Source: Bacteroidota bacterium (lineage in GTDB: Bacteria; Bacteroidota; Ignavibacteria; UBA10030). Taken from it: a DNA stretch of 64,000 nt. The translations under genes and the position numbers were made by a program. The notes under the pieces are model-generated. The model saw nothing but the letters and a program-made list of their open reading frames with translations. It was not told the DNA's origin and made no database searches. This document shows positions 32,800-42,793 of this stretch, in pieces (the first letter of the stretch is position 1; each line of letters begins with the position of its first letter). The stretch lies in contig JALONQ010000012.1 of NCBI GenBank assembly GCA_025454835.1, positions 1 to 64,000 on the forward strand. Reading direction: 5' to 3'.

Positions 32800-35016
32800 T
32801 CAAAGGTTCCGCTTCCAGAAGTCGCGCGTCAGTGTCTGCATGTGGCGCCGTCCCGCCGGGTCGCCCACGCCGTGTCCGCGCATCGGGTACACCATCAACT
32901 CAAAGACCTTGTTCGCCGTGATCAGCTCGTCGATGAAGCGCCAGATGTTCTGAATGTGCACGTTGTCGTCGTGCAGGCCGTGGATGAGGAGCAGCTTTCC
33001 GTGGAGGTCCTTCGCGTAGGTCAGGAGCGAGACCTTGTCAAATCCTGCCTTGTTCTCGGCCTCCGTCTGCATGAGCGCCTCGCCCCATTTGGAGTCGTAG
33101 AAACGGTAATCGATCAAGGTACCACCGGCGATGCCCGCTTTGAACTCGGTCGAGCGGGTCATGGCGAGAACCGTGTTCGTGCCCCCGCCACTCCAGCCGG
33201 TGAGTCCGAACCGGTCGGGATCGATACCGGGCTGCTGCTTCAGCCATCGGACGGCGTCGACGAGGTCATTCAACTCCACCTCGCCCGGTGTCTGCTTGTG
33301 GATGAGGTTCTCAAGGGTTTTGCTGATGCCCGTGGCGGCCCGGTTGTCCACCTTGAACGTCACGTAGCCGTCGTGCAACATGGCGTTCGCTTCCACCACG
33401 TCGAAGCCCCAGGAGTTCGCGACTGTCGGCGCCGATGGACCACCATAGACTTGCACGATCACAGGAAGCTTCTTGTTCGGGTCGGCGTTCTTCGGACGCA
33501 CGATGGAGGCGGGCACCTTGAACCCGTCGCGCATCGGGATCCACAGCAACTCCGGATAGACGACGTCATACTTCGCGAATCCGCCAAGGTTCGACGCACT
33601 CAACACGGTTCTCTTGTTCTTCGATGCATCGACGAGCGTCAGCGATGGAGGCGTGGTGATGCTCGAATGCCGGTCGAAGTAGGAACGAGCGTTCGGACTC
33701 ATCGTGATGGCGTGCGTTCCCTCGGTCTCCGAGAGCCGCGTCATCTTCGAGCCGTCCATCTTGATGCGGTAGAAGTGTCGCTCGACCGACGACCTCTCCA
33801 GTGCCGTGAAATAGACCCACCCATTGTCTTCGTCGATGCCGCTCACGGCCTGGCGCACCCAGAAGGCCCCGCCGCCCGAGGTCCGGACGGACCACGGTCC
33901 CTTGGTGATCTGGTTGACGAGCTCCCCTTGGATCGTGTAGCGATACAGATGTTCATGACCGTCACGCTCCGACGAGATGATCATGTGCTTCCCGTCCCTC
34001 AGGAAGAACAGGTCGTCGGACATGTTGATCCAGCCGTCGTTCGCGTCGGTCAGCAAGACGCTGGCCTTGCCCGAAGCGCGGTCGACCATCACGAAATCCA
34101 GCTTGGTCTGCAGCCGGTTGAGCGTCCGGACCATCACCCGCTTGTTGTCCGGCACCCAGTCGACGCGGATGATATATTCATACGACGACGGATCGATGTC
34201 GGCCCAGGTCACACTGCCGGTGCCGACCTCGGCGATGCCCACCTTCACCTCGGGGTTCGGCTCGCCCACCTTCGGATACCGTTGTTCGGTGACCGTCGGC
34301 GACCAAGGGGCGATATCGACGTAGCGCTGGAGCGTCACCTTCGACTCGTCGGTCCGGAGAAAGGCGAGCGCTTTTGAGTCTTTCGACCACCAGTAGCCGA
34401 TGTCGACGCGGCCAAAGATCTCCTCCCAGTAGACCCACGAGAGCGTCGCGTTCAAGATCGTCCCGCCGCCGTCGGAGGTGATGGCATGTTCTTTCTTGGC
34501 GGCCAGGTCGTACGCGTAGAGGTTCTTTTCGCGCACGTAGGAGACCCGCTGACCGTCGGGGGAGAAGTTCACGTTCTTCTCCAGTTCGGGAGTGGCGGTC
34601 ACACGGGTGAAGGTGAGGGATGGAACGTCGAGAACAACGATGTCTCCCTTGTCCATGTAGAGCGCACGCTTCCCGTCGGCGGAGAATTGACTCGGCACGG
34701 AGGGGAGCAGATGAGGCGCGCCGTCTCCGAACATCTGTTCGTACGCCGCTTTCGCCTTGGCCATGTCCATGAACGGCGTCCGCTTGCCTGTCGCTGGGTC
34801 GAGCCGCTCGAGCTGTCGCTCCGCGGCCGGCTTGGCCGGATCGAGCATGAGCGCCGTATTGTCGCTTAGCCACCACGTGCGAGGAACGGAGAATGATTGG
34901 AGCAGCGTCGCGTCACCGGCCGCATCACGGTTCAGAGGCGGCTTGACATCCTGAGCCGTCGCGAACGGGGCCGCAACGAGAAGGATCAAGAGGAGGCGAA
35001 GCAATTTCGTGCGCAT
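32800..35016 (-). CDS. S9 family peptidase (dipeptidyl-peptidase IV type)
   Basis: A 738-aa exported serine peptidase. Signal peptide about 1-22, then a DPP-IV N-terminal beta-propeller (about 80-500) and a prolyl-oligopeptidase catalytic domain. Nucleophile in GWSGGG (near 609), Asp in LHDDNVH (near 682), His in RGHGVGD (near 712). It releases dipeptides from periplasmic peptides. ATG 35016 is preceded by AGGAG; the longer frame enters the nrfA terminator. Confidence 0.92.
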   Translation of the reverse strand: MRTKLLRLLLILLVAAPFATAQDVKPPLNRDAAGDATLLQSFSVPRTWWLSDNTALMLDPAKPAAERQLERLDPATGKRTPFMDMAKAKAAYEQMFGDGAPHLLPSVPSQFSADGKRALYMDKGDIVVLDVPSLTFTRVTATPELEKNVNFSPDGQRVSYVREKNLYAYDLAAKKEHAITSDGGGTILNATLSWVYWEEIFGRVDIGYWWSKDSKALAFLRTDESKVTLQRYVDIAPWSPTVTEQRYPKVGEPNPEVKVGIAEVGTGSVTWADIDPSSYEYIIRVDWVPDNKRVMVRTLNRLQTKLDFVMVDRASGKASVLLTDANDGWINMSDDLFFLRDGKHMIISSERDGHEHLYRYTIQGELVNQITKGPWSVRTSGGGAFWVRQAVSGIDEDNGWVYFTALERSSVERHFYRIKMDGSKMTRLSETEGTHAITMSPNARSYFDRHSSITTPPSLTLVDASKNKRTVLSASNLGGFAKYDVVYPELLWIPMRDGFKVPASIVRPKNADPNKKLPVIVQVYGGPSAPTVANSWGFDVVEANAMLHDGYVTFKVDNRAATGISKTLENLIHKQTPGEVELNDLVDAVRWLKQQPGIDPDRFGLTGWSGGGTNTVLAMTRSTEFKAGIAGGTLIDYRFYDSKWGEALMQTEAENKAGFDKVSLLTYAKDLHGKLLLIHGLHDDNVHIQNIWRFIDELITANKVFELMVYPMRGHGVGDPAGRRHMQTLTRDFWKRNL

Positions 35017-35105
35017 GTGCGGGCTCCTGAGAGTTGTTGCGATAAAAGCCAATATACGAGCGAACTCCTCAACTTCCACAGGGAGTTGACTGTTCCATAA
35101 ATGCA

Positions 35106-35140
35106 AAAGCGCCGCAGGCAATCCAGCCCTGCAGCGCTTT
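35106..35140 (-). terminator. Rho-independent terminator of the nrf operon
   Basis: Stem aaagcgc..gcagg / cctgc.agcgcttt. On the minus strand it is followed by TTTTGCATTT. Confidence 0.75.
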
Positions 35141-35251
35141 CTGCGAAACCTTCCAAAATCCTCTCTCCGGCGGAGGCCCTGACGATCTCTCAGGCCCTCC
35201 AAGACACCTTCCACAAACCTTCATCCTCCTACCTTCCACCCATCAAGGGTC

Positions 35252-36727
35252 TCAATAGGATTCGAGGCTTCCCTGCCGCTTCTTCGCCGCCTCATCCCAC
35301 GCTGGCAACGTCTTCGCAGCCCATTCCTTCTTATCCGCCTCGAGTTTCTTCATGTCGAGGCCGATGTACTTCTGCGCCTTCTCCTTCGTCGATATATCGG
35401 GCAGGGGAATCCTGTCGGTGTAGCCCTTCTTCGCCAGCAACCGGACGATCTCAGCATGGGCCTCCTGTGACTTCTGGATGGATGTGCCGAGCGTGCGCAG
35501 TGCCACGTTGGGTGAATGGAACCCGACGCCGTTCGCCGCCGAGACCCAGTCCCACCGCCATTGCGCATGTCGAATGAGCTGAAGGATCGGCTTCATCTCA
35601 GCTTCCGTCGCCCCTTTCTCCCAAGCGAACTTTGCTTCGATGTGCGTGCGCGCCAGCGCATCTTCCGACAGGAGCAGGAGTTCCTTCACGCGGTCCTGAC
35701 GATCGTTCACGTTCTTCGTCAGCGTTGCCTCGCTCTCGCGATGGCAGACCTGGCACGAGCCGGCGATGTTCTCGAGCGGGCTGGCGATCTTGTGGTTCGT
35801 GAACTTGACGCCCCCTTCGCTCTTGTAGGGCATATGGCAATCGGCGCATGACACGCCCCGTTCGGCATGTGTCCCTGTCATGTACAGTTCATAGTCGGGG
35901 TGCTGCGCCTTCACGATGGGCGCCTTGCTGAGAGCGTGCACGAAGTCGACATGCTCGACCCCGTCGTAGTACGCCTCCATCTCGTCGGGCGAGAAGCCAT
36001 TGTCCCAAGGGAACGTCAGATACTTGCCGGGACCCTTGAAGTAGTATTCGACGTGACATTGCGCGCACACCAGCGAGCGCATCTCCTGGTGGGTGGCTTT
36101 CGTGATGTCCTTTCCCTGTCGCTCAAGGGCCTCGGCGAGCGCCGGACGCGTGATACGCAGGTTCATCGTCTTGGGGTCGTGGCAGTCCTGGCAACCGATC
36201 GGGTTCACGATCTCCGAGCCGAGGTCCTCCCATTTGCCCTTGTAGTAGTTTTCGATGCCGATCTTTGCCATCACGCGCGGCACGTCGGTGCTCTTGCAGG
36301 TCCAGCAGGTCGCCGGCTGGGGTACGTTCGTCCGGAGGGTGTTGCGGATATCGCGGATGGCGTGATAGTGTCCGCGGGCCTGGGCGTAGTCTCGGGAGAA
36401 CGCGTAGCCGGCCCACAGGATCACGTTCCGCGGATCGTCGGCAAGGATGTCGCGCCACGACGAGCCGGCATACTTGCTCCGAAAGGTCGTGTCGAGCGTG
36501 GCTTTATACGTCTCGAACTCGCGGGGGAAGTTCTCGCCCCAGACCTCGTTGCGCGGCTCCCATTCGGGGAGCGGCTTGGTCATTTGGTAGGCGATGCGCG
36601 CCTCGCCCCGGCGTTCCATGATGGAAGCGCCGAACAGGCCGACGAGGAACACGACGACGACCGTCGCGGCGAACAGCGCCCAGCCCAGCCAGGGGCGTTC
36701 CTGAATGAGATGGCGGATGGGTCTCAT
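35252..36727 (-). CDS. nrfA: Ammonia-forming cytochrome c nitrite reductase
   Basis: A 491-aa pentaheme enzyme reducing nitrite to ammonium with six electrons. The catalytic heme motif CWTCK (141-145, Lys ligand) is diagnostic. Four CxxCH follow at 179, 221, 294 and 325. The N-terminus has a hydrophobic segment (about 15-35) that may act as an uncleaved anchor. ATG 36727 has CGGAGAA upstream. It is downstream of nrfH on the same strand; a hairpin repeat lies between them. Confidence 0.95.
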   Translation of the reverse strand: MRPIRHLIQERPWLGWALFAATVVVVFLVGLFGASIMERRGEARIAYQMTKPLPEWEPRNEVWGENFPREFETYKATLDTTFRSKYAGSSWRDILADDPRNVILWAGYAFSRDYAQARGHYHAIRDIRNTLRTNVPQPATCWTCKSTDVPRVMAKIGIENYYKGKWEDLGSEIVNPIGCQDCHDPKTMNLRITRPALAEALERQGKDITKATHQEMRSLVCAQCHVEYYFKGPGKYLTFPWDNGFSPDEMEAYYDGVEHVDFVHALSKAPIVKAQHPDYELYMTGTHAERGVSCADCHMPYKSEGGVKFTNHKIASPLENIAGSCQVCHRESEATLTKNVNDRQDRVKELLLLSEDALARTHIEAKFAWEKGATEAEMKPILQLIRHAQWRWDWVSAANGVGFHSPNVALRTLGTSIQKSQEAHAEIVRLLAKKGYTDRIPLPDISTKEKAQKYIGLDMKKLEADKKEWAAKTLPAWDEAAKKRQGSLESY

Positions 36728-36767
36728 GAAATTCTCCGTGTGAAGTTTCTCGTTTGGAAGAAGATGA

Positions 36768-36841
36768 ACCGCCAAGACGCGAAGCCGCAAGGAAGATCAT
36801 GGATCCGATCATCTTGCTTAGCGCCTCCGCGCCTTCGCGGT
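36768..36841. repeat. Inverted repeat between nrfH and nrfA (9-bp-type arms)
   Basis: Left arm 36768-36793 (accgccaag / acgcgaag / ccgcaagga) and right arm 36817-36841, imperfectly complementary. It falls within the nrfHA operon leader of nrfA and could modulate differential expression of the two cistrons. Confidence 0.75.
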
Positions 36842-36848
36842 GCAAGTC

Positions 36849-37454
36849 TCATCGGTCCATCCTCAGGCTATCGGCCAGCGACGAGAGCACGGGTGAGAAG
36901 AGCGGGACCCGGGCATACGGGGTCGACGCGAGACTGTGCACCCGCCCGTGCGGCGTGCTGCGATGGCAATCCCAGCAGAGCTTTTCGCCGCCATGCCGGG
37001 CGACAGATTCTTTCGCGTTTATGGCGGTCACGCCGCCGACGAGATGCTCATGACAGCGGATGCAGTTCTCCTGCACGACCTCCCGCCCGGCCTCATGCAT
37101 GATGATCACCTGCGGCTCGAGCCGGAAGGTGAACATATAGGCATGCCGCGAACCGTCCTTCGCCTTGAAGGCGTAATGACGCACGAAGTTATCGTGCGGG
37201 ACGTGGCAGTCGTTGCACGTGGTGACCCGGCCGTGCGATCCCCGTTGCCATGAGGCGAACTCCGGGAACATGACGTGACAGTTCACGCAGGTCGCCGGAT
37301 CGTCCGACATATAAGAAGAGGCGCGCGATACGTGAAGGATCACGCCCCCGAGCCCGGCCAGTGCGCCCAACGTCACAATAACGGGCACGCGCCAGCCGAC
37401 CGGCGGAAGCACAAGATCAAGTAGACGTCGAAATCGGGAGTCAGGAGCCATCAT
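36849..37454 (-). CDS. nrfH: Tetraheme quinol dehydrogenase NrfH
   Basis: A NapC/NirT family membrane cytochrome of about 201 aa. One N-terminal helix (about 24-44), then four CxxCH motifs: CVNCHVM (the Met after the His is the heme-1 ligand seen in NrfH), CNDCH, CIRCH and CWDCH. It oxidises menaquinol and passes electrons to NrfA. GTG 37457, ATG 37454 and ATG 37451 are all possible starts; AAAGGA suits 37454. Confidence 0.93.
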   Translation of the reverse strand: MMAPDSRFRRLLDLVLPPVGWRVPVIVTLGALAGLGGVILHVSRASSYMSDDPATCVNCHVMFPEFASWQRGSHGRVTTCNDCHVPHDNFVRHYAFKAKDGSRHAYMFTFRLEPQVIIMHEAGREVVQENCIRCHEHLVGGVTAINAKESVARHGGEKLCWDCHRSTPHGRVHSLASTPYARVPLFSPVLSSLADSLRMDR

Positions 37455-37539
37455 CACATTTCCTTTCTCGCGGCGTGCGCTGCGACCTTGATCTTCGATG
37501 GCCGCCGCGTCGCCGCGCGAAACAGTTTTTCAAACTCCG

Positions 37540-38778
37540 TCAGAACGAGACCTGCGGCGACAGGTACATCCACACGCCGGGGTCTGACCCGCCGATGATG
37601 GTCTTCATCGCCCGGCCCGGAATGAATACGCCGGCGCCGAACTCGACGCTGAGCGCGGGTGAGTGCTTCCAGCGCGTGATCACGTCCACTTCCTGTCCGA
37701 GTTGCGTGGACGGCACGGCGACACTGAGACTGCGATGCAACTGAAAGTGATGGACGGTCACCTGCGTGCCGACCCGGTCAGACCATGCCAATTCGAGGCG
37801 TCCGTAGCCGTCGATGATGCCCCGGCCGGCGGTGTGGGCGGGAATCGATGTAAAGTAGTCCATGAACCCGAGGTTCTTGTGCCCGGCGCCGAAGCGCGGG
37901 TCGAAGACGCCGGCCGAGGTCGCCGAGATCGTTTGTCCGGAGTACACGTCGAGAGCGGCCGTCACAAAGGTGAAGGTGCGGTGACCGGTGGCATACGACA
38001 GGATCGCTCCCGCGTTGAACGCCGACACGTCCGCGCCGAACATCGAACCGGTCTGATACGAGGCGTCCGCCTCGTACGACCACGGCCCGGCGGCGCCTTT
38101 GACGAATCCGCCGAGCGAAGTGACGCCAAGACTGTCGCGGCCGAGTGCGTCGGCCTTCCCGATGCGATGATGCAGGGCGATGAGCTCGAGGCTGTGACCG
38201 GCCAGTGCCGTCGTGCGGGCCGCAGCGCCCGCGAGCAGGTCGCCGTTGTCGCGCACCCAGGCGAACTTCGACGATGCGCTCGGGGGCGGAGGTGTCTCGC
38301 GGGTGTTGAAGAGCATTCCGGTCACCGCGAGCGGGCCCGTCACAACCGCCATTGTCATGCCCGTCAACGTCCTCGGCACGTTGAGCCAGAGGTTGTTGCT
38401 GATCAGGCGGCCGTTGCCGATGTGCAGTTCCATCTTGCCGGCCTTGACCGAAAGACCGGGGAGAAGATCGCGAACCTCGAGCCAGGCCTGATGGACCTCC
38501 GCGGCGTTGAGACTGCTCGTCGGTGTCGGCTCTTCGCCGAAGCTGCGGGCATCCTGGATCTGCAGGAACACCGAGAGATCGGCGGAGGGCTGGGCCAGCA
38601 GGCCGATCCGGGCGCGCGAGAGTGTCGAAAGGTTCGGCGGAGTGTTGTTGCGCATGTCGCGGGCGTCAAACTCGGAGCGCAGACGTAATTCGCCGGACCA
38701 GGTGAACGGTATTGACTGCGCAGCCAAAGTCGTCGCGAGCGCGGCGATAACAGAGAGAAGGCCCAGGAGAGACTTCAT
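37540..38778 (-). CDS. Alginate-export-like outer-membrane beta-barrel protein
   Basis: A 412-aa protein with a signal peptide (about 1-20) and alternating amphipathic strands ending in Phe (LSPQVSF), as for outer-membrane barrels. It is like the alginate-export family porins (GELRLRSEFDARDMRNN, LSRARIGLLAQPSADLSVFLQIQDAR). It is the first gene before nrfH and nrfA, so it probably admits nitrite or another anion rather than a sugar. Confidence 0.8.
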   Translation of the reverse strand: MKSLLGLLSVIAALATTLAAQSIPFTWSGELRLRSEFDARDMRNNTPPNLSTLSRARIGLLAQPSADLSVFLQIQDARSFGEEPTPTSSLNAAEVHQAWLEVRDLLPGLSVKAGKMELHIGNGRLISNNLWLNVPRTLTGMTMAVVTGPLAVTGMLFNTRETPPPPSASSKFAWVRDNGDLLAGAAARTTALAGHSLELIALHHRIGKADALGRDSLGVTSLGGFVKGAAGPWSYEADASYQTGSMFGADVSAFNAGAILSYATGHRTFTFVTAALDVYSGQTISATSAGVFDPRFGAGHKNLGFMDYFTSIPAHTAGRGIIDGYGRLELAWSDRVGTQVTVHHFQLHRSLSVAVPSTQLGQEVDVITRWKHSPALSVEFGAGVFIPGRAMKTIIGGSDPGVWMYLSPQVSF

Positions 38779-38991
38779 ATCGAGACCGGCAGTTAAGAGT
38801 GATCAGACGGACAAATCAGACCAAACACTCTGAAATATACTGTGCTCACGATTCTGTCGCAAGTCATGAGGGGGTCGCCTCGACGTCATTCCACCCTGAG
38901 ACGATCGTCACAAGGCATGTTCCCAAACTTGAGAATCACCGCGAATTGTCTTATATCTCATCCCATTCAGTTCTTCTCGCTGGGAGAGTCC

Positions 38992-39438
38992 ATGCGGCAT
39001 CCTTTGTTCCTGCTGTTGACTGCGGCGTTGACCTCGTGTTCTTCATCGAACACAACGGCGCAGCGTGTCCCAAACGACCTCATCATCCGATACGCGGAGG
39101 GGGGAGGATTCACCGGCCGATGGACAGGGGTCGTGATCGCCGGCGATGGGAGTGCCCGCTCTTGGTCGCCCAGTGAGCGCGACTCCATGTCCACCACACT
39201 CGGCAGGATCCCGGCTTCCACGATGGAGGCTCTCTGGCATACCATCGAACGGGAAGGTCTGCTCAATGGCACAGGGGGGGGGGCACCGGGGAACATGACG
39301 CGCACCATTGCTCTTTCGATCGGAGGAAAGTCCGTCGAGGTCCGATGGCCCTACGGGGCCACGGTTGACGCACGGACACAACCGTATACAGCTCTGTATG
39401 AACAGTGTCGCAAGGCCGTCGAGGCCTTGAAGCGCTGA
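38992..39438 (+). CDS. Small lipoprotein with internal G10 tract
   Basis: A 148-aa protein with lipobox ALTSC (Cys16). The rest is a beta-rich domain I do not recognise. ATG 38992 has GGGAGAG upstream. A run of ten G at 39274-39283 lies in the coding sequence (GTGGGAPG). The current length is in frame; slippage by one base would truncate the protein. Confidence 0.78.
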   Translation: MRHPLFLLLTAALTSCSSSNTTAQRVPNDLIIRYAEGGGFTGRWTGVVIAGDGSARSWSPSERDSMSTTLGRIPASTMEALWHTIEREGLLNGTGGGAPGNMTRTIALSIGGKSVEVRWPYGATVDARTQPYTALYEQCRKAVEALKR

Positions 39439-39479
39439 TCTCAGATCGTCCAGTCCTCCCATTTCAGCAGGAGTCTCCG

Positions 39480-42400
39480 ATGCCCCGCCTCATCATCCTC
39501 TGGTTGTCTATTCTCATCGTCATCGCAAGTCTGCCTGTGGCCGCGCAGAAGATCGCGGGCACGTCGGCGGCAGATCCTTTTGCCCCTAAGCGGTCCGGCC
39601 GGACCTCGCCGACGCCCGAACGCCGCGCGCTCTTCGAGCAAGAGGCCCGGAGCCTGACCGCCCGCATTGCCGAAGCGCGACGACGGATGCCCGAGGCCAT
39701 GTCCGAACGGGCCGCAGCCCTGCGTCTCCTTTCGGAGATCAACGGTTCGGAGCCGCGCGTCGTTTGGAATGAAGACGGGTCCACGCCCATCTTCATCTCG
39801 GGCCGACGTCTGCAGTCGGTCGATGCGCCGGCGGCGCGAACGATCGCCTCCGCCGAGCTGCAATCGCGCGCGTTCCTTCGCGAGCAAGCAGCGCTTCTGC
39901 GCCTCCAGGAGCCCGACCTTGAGCTCCAACGCGCATCGGTCGAACGCGACGCGCTGGGCATGGTCCACATCCGCTACCGGCAGGTGTGGCGTGGGGTCGA
40001 GGTTTGGGCACGCGATGCGGTCGTGCACGTCGGCAACGATGGACATGTGCAGGGGATCAACGGACGATGGATCTCCAGCCCTCGGTCGATCGACCCGTCG
40101 GCGGCGTCCATCGACGAAGCGACGGCGACGACCAAAGCGCTCGAAGCGATCTCGGGACGCGGTGGCGTCGAACGGTCCGTTCCGATGATCCTTGACCTTC
40201 CGGGCGGGCCGCGGCTCACCTGGCTGGTGCAGGTTCGGGGTCGCCTCGACGAGAACTGGCACCTGTTCGTCGATGCGCAGACGGGAGCTGTGTTGAAGCG
40301 GTACAATCATATCACGCACGATGGACCTGTGGCAGGAAGCGGGACGGACCTGACGAATGCCACCCGCGCGCTCAACACGTACCAGATCGGCTCCACGTAC
40401 TACCTGATCGATGCCTCGAAGGCGATGTTCAAACCTGCCCAGTCGTCCTTCCCGAACGACGCCCGCGGGACCATCTACACGCTCGATGCCAGGAATGCCG
40501 ACAGCCTGCTCTATTTCGTGACCGCTGCCTCACCGACGGCATTCACGACCGCCAAGCCGGCGGTCTCGGCCGCGTTCTACGGCAGCAAGGTCTACGACTA
40601 TTTCAAGACAGCCCATAACCGCGACGCGATCGACGGCAAGGGCTCGACGATGAATATCGTGGTCAACTTCCGTCAGAACTTCAACAACGCCTTCTGGAAC
40701 GGTCAACTCATGGTCTTCGGCAACGGCGACGGAACGGCGTTCAGCGACCTTGCCGGCAGCCTCGACGTCATGGCCCATGAGATGACGCACGGCGTCGTGG
40801 AGAACTCGGCCAACCTCATCTACGAGAACCAGCCGGGGGCGCTCAACGAGTCGTTCGCGGATGTCTTCGGCGTGCTCTTCGAGTTCTACGTCAAGGGCGG
40901 CGGGGGAAATTGGCTGATCGGTGAGGACGTGACGACACCGACTGTCGCCGGCGATGCGCTCCGGAACATGCAAGACCCTGCCGCGGCCAACGTGGCGTTC
41001 GGCGGTCAACAGCCCGGCCATATGAACCAGTACCAGAACCTCCCAAACACCGACCAAGGGGACCATGGCGGGGTGCATATCAACAGCGGCATCCCGAACA
41101 AGGCGTTCTATCTCTTCGCGAACTCCTCGGGCGTCACGCTTGAACAGGCTGGTCAGGTCTACTACCGGGCTCTGACAAACTACCTGACGCGCAACGCGCA
41201 GTTCGTTGACTGCCGCCTCGCCGTCATCAAAGCCGCCGAAGACCTGTTCGGCGGGCCGGGCAATGCCAAAGCGGCCGCTGCCGCCGCGGCGTTCGACGCC
41301 GTCGGCATCTTGGGCGGTTCGTCCACTCCGCCTCCTCCGACCCAGAATCCCGTCACAGGGACATCGTATCTGGCCGTCCTCGGTCTCGGCGATGGCACGA
41401 TCTATCGCGCGAGCGCTGCCGGGCAATCGCCGACGGCGTTCACGGGCGCGGCAGCGGTTACGAGGCCGAGCGTCACCGATGACGGACAATACGTCTTCTA
41501 CGTCGACGGTTCGCACAACTTGCACGTGATCGGTTCGAACGGAACGGGGGACCAGACGCTCTCGTCATCGGGCGGGTTCAATAACGTCTCGATCTCGCCG
41601 AACGGCCGATACCTCGCGGCAACGACGACATTCCAAGAGTCCAAGATCTATGTCTTCGACCTGCAAAACTCCGCAGGCAACAAGGTGCTGCAGCTGTACA
41701 CGCCCACGTACAGCCAGGGGGTCACGGCGGGCACGATCAGGTATCCCGACCGCATCGACTGGATGTCGGACAATGCGACGATCATGTACGATGCACTGAA
41801 CGCCGGCACCTTGGCCTCGGGCGGCACGGTGGAGTACTGGGACATCAACTTCGTGCGCATTGCCGACGGGAACGTCATGCGACTGTTCCCCCCGCAGGCC
41901 GACGGCGTCAACATCGGCAACGCCGTCTTTGCCTCGAACACCGACAACATCATCGCCTTCGACTACTTCGCCGCCGGCGATTCGGTCCGCGTGTTCGCTG
42001 TCAACCTCAACACCGGCGACGTCGGACAGGTGACGAACAATGTCTTCTCTCTCGGCAGCCCGTCGTTCTCGTATGACGACCGCAAGGTCTACTATCATTA
42101 TATCGCCGACAACGGCGGCACGTTCACGTCGACCATCTGGGTCGTCGACCTGGCTGCCGATGGCGTCACCGGCGTCGGCAATGACGTGTCGATCGTGACC
42201 GGCGGCATCTATCCGGTGTCGTTCACGGTCGGAACGCGTCCGACCGACGTCGAGGTCTCCGAGCCAGACGTCCCGATGACGACGATGCTTGAGCAGAACT
42301 TTCCGAACCCGTTCAACCCGGAGACAAGGATAGGATGGAGGATGGAGGAGGGAGGATGGGTGAAGGTCTCCGTGTTCGACCTGCTTGGAAGAGAAGTGGC

Positions 42401-42554
42401 CGTGCTTGTCAATGGCGAGATGCCCGCTGGTCGGCATTCGGCGACCTGGCACGCCGCGTCGATGCCTTCGGGCATCTACATCGCCCGGATGGATGTTTCG
42501 TCCTCCGGCGGATCTCGCGCGGTCGCTTCCAGACGCATGGTGCTAATGAAGTAA
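39480..42554 (+). CDS. M4 family (thermolysin-like) metalloprotease with T9SS sorting domain
   Basis: A 1024-aa secreted zinc protease. Signal peptide 1-23, FTP/PepSY-type propeptide (about 60-270), catalytic domain with HEMTH near 433 and the third ligand in NESFADVFG near 456, and the M4 loop HINSGIPNKAF. Next is a PD40-like beta-propeller (about 660-930), then a type A sorting domain (QNFPNPFNPET...RRMVLMK). The linker DNA at 42328-42366 is a ggatggagg word repeat also found between genes. ATG 39480 has AGGAG upstream. Confidence 0.92.
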   Translation: MPRLIILWLSILIVIASLPVAAQKIAGTSAADPFAPKRSGRTSPTPERRALFEQEARSLTARIAEARRRMPEAMSERAAALRLLSEINGSEPRVVWNEDGSTPIFISGRRLQSVDAPAARTIASAELQSRAFLREQAALLRLQEPDLELQRASVERDALGMVHIRYRQVWRGVEVWARDAVVHVGNDGHVQGINGRWISSPRSIDPSAASIDEATATTKALEAISGRGGVERSVPMILDLPGGPRLTWLVQVRGRLDENWHLFVDAQTGAVLKRYNHITHDGPVAGSGTDLTNATRALNTYQIGSTYYLIDASKAMFKPAQSSFPNDARGTIYTLDARNADSLLYFVTAASPTAFTTAKPAVSAAFYGSKVYDYFKTAHNRDAIDGKGSTMNIVVNFRQNFNNAFWNGQLMVFGNGDGTAFSDLAGSLDVMAHEMTHGVVENSANLIYENQPGALNESFADVFGVLFEFYVKGGGGNWLIGEDVTTPTVAGDALRNMQDPAAANVAFGGQQPGHMNQYQNLPNTDQGDHGGVHINSGIPNKAFYLFANSSGVTLEQAGQVYYRALTNYLTRNAQFVDCRLAVIKAAEDLFGGPGNAKAAAAAAAFDAVGILGGSSTPPPPTQNPVTGTSYLAVLGLGDGTIYRASAAGQSPTAFTGAAAVTRPSVTDDGQYVFYVDGSHNLHVIGSNGTGDQTLSSSGGFNNVSISPNGRYLAATTTFQESKIYVFDLQNSAGNKVLQLYTPTYSQGVTAGTIRYPDRIDWMSDNATIMYDALNAGTLASGGTVEYWDINFVRIADGNVMRLFPPQADGVNIGNAVFASNTDNIIAFDYFAAGDSVRVFAVNLNTGDVGQVTNNVFSLGSPSFSYDDRKVYYHYIADNGGTFTSTIWVVDLAADGVTGVGNDVSIVTGGIYPVSFTVGTRPTDVEVSEPDVPMTTMLEQNFPNPFNPETRIGWRMEEGGWVKVSVFDLLGREVAVLVNGEMPAGRHSATWHAASMPSGIYIARMDVSSSGGSRAVASRRMVLMK

Positions 42555-42660
42555 CGAAGCCACCTCTAGCAAGTCCGGGCGTTCCGTGTCCGGACGTGTC
42601 GAAGAGCGACGGCGCATTGGACGGTCGCGCTGTCGGCCGGTCCCCGGCTGTGCAGAACCT

Positions 42661-42702
42661 TGAACGGCGAGGTCTTCTCATACGAGAGGGCCTCGCCGTT
42701 CA
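42661..42702 (+). terminator. Hairpin terminator after the M4 protease gene
   Basis: Stem tgaacggcgagg / cctcgccgttca with a 17-base interior. Confidence 0.75.
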
Positions 42703-42793
42703 GTTGTCTCACTATTGAGAACCTGTCATCCTGACAGAGGTAACTTCGTCTTCAGCGACTTCGTAGATTAGAGGCGTTTCTCGGAGGTCCATC

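Noticed and set aside
32659-34377. 572-aa open frame on the plus strand
   Set aside because: Antisense to the S9 peptidase gene; Val/Arg/His-rich third-position artefact.
35101-35577. 158-aa open frame on the plus strand
   Set aside because: Begins in the nrf terminator and then lies antisense to nrfA.
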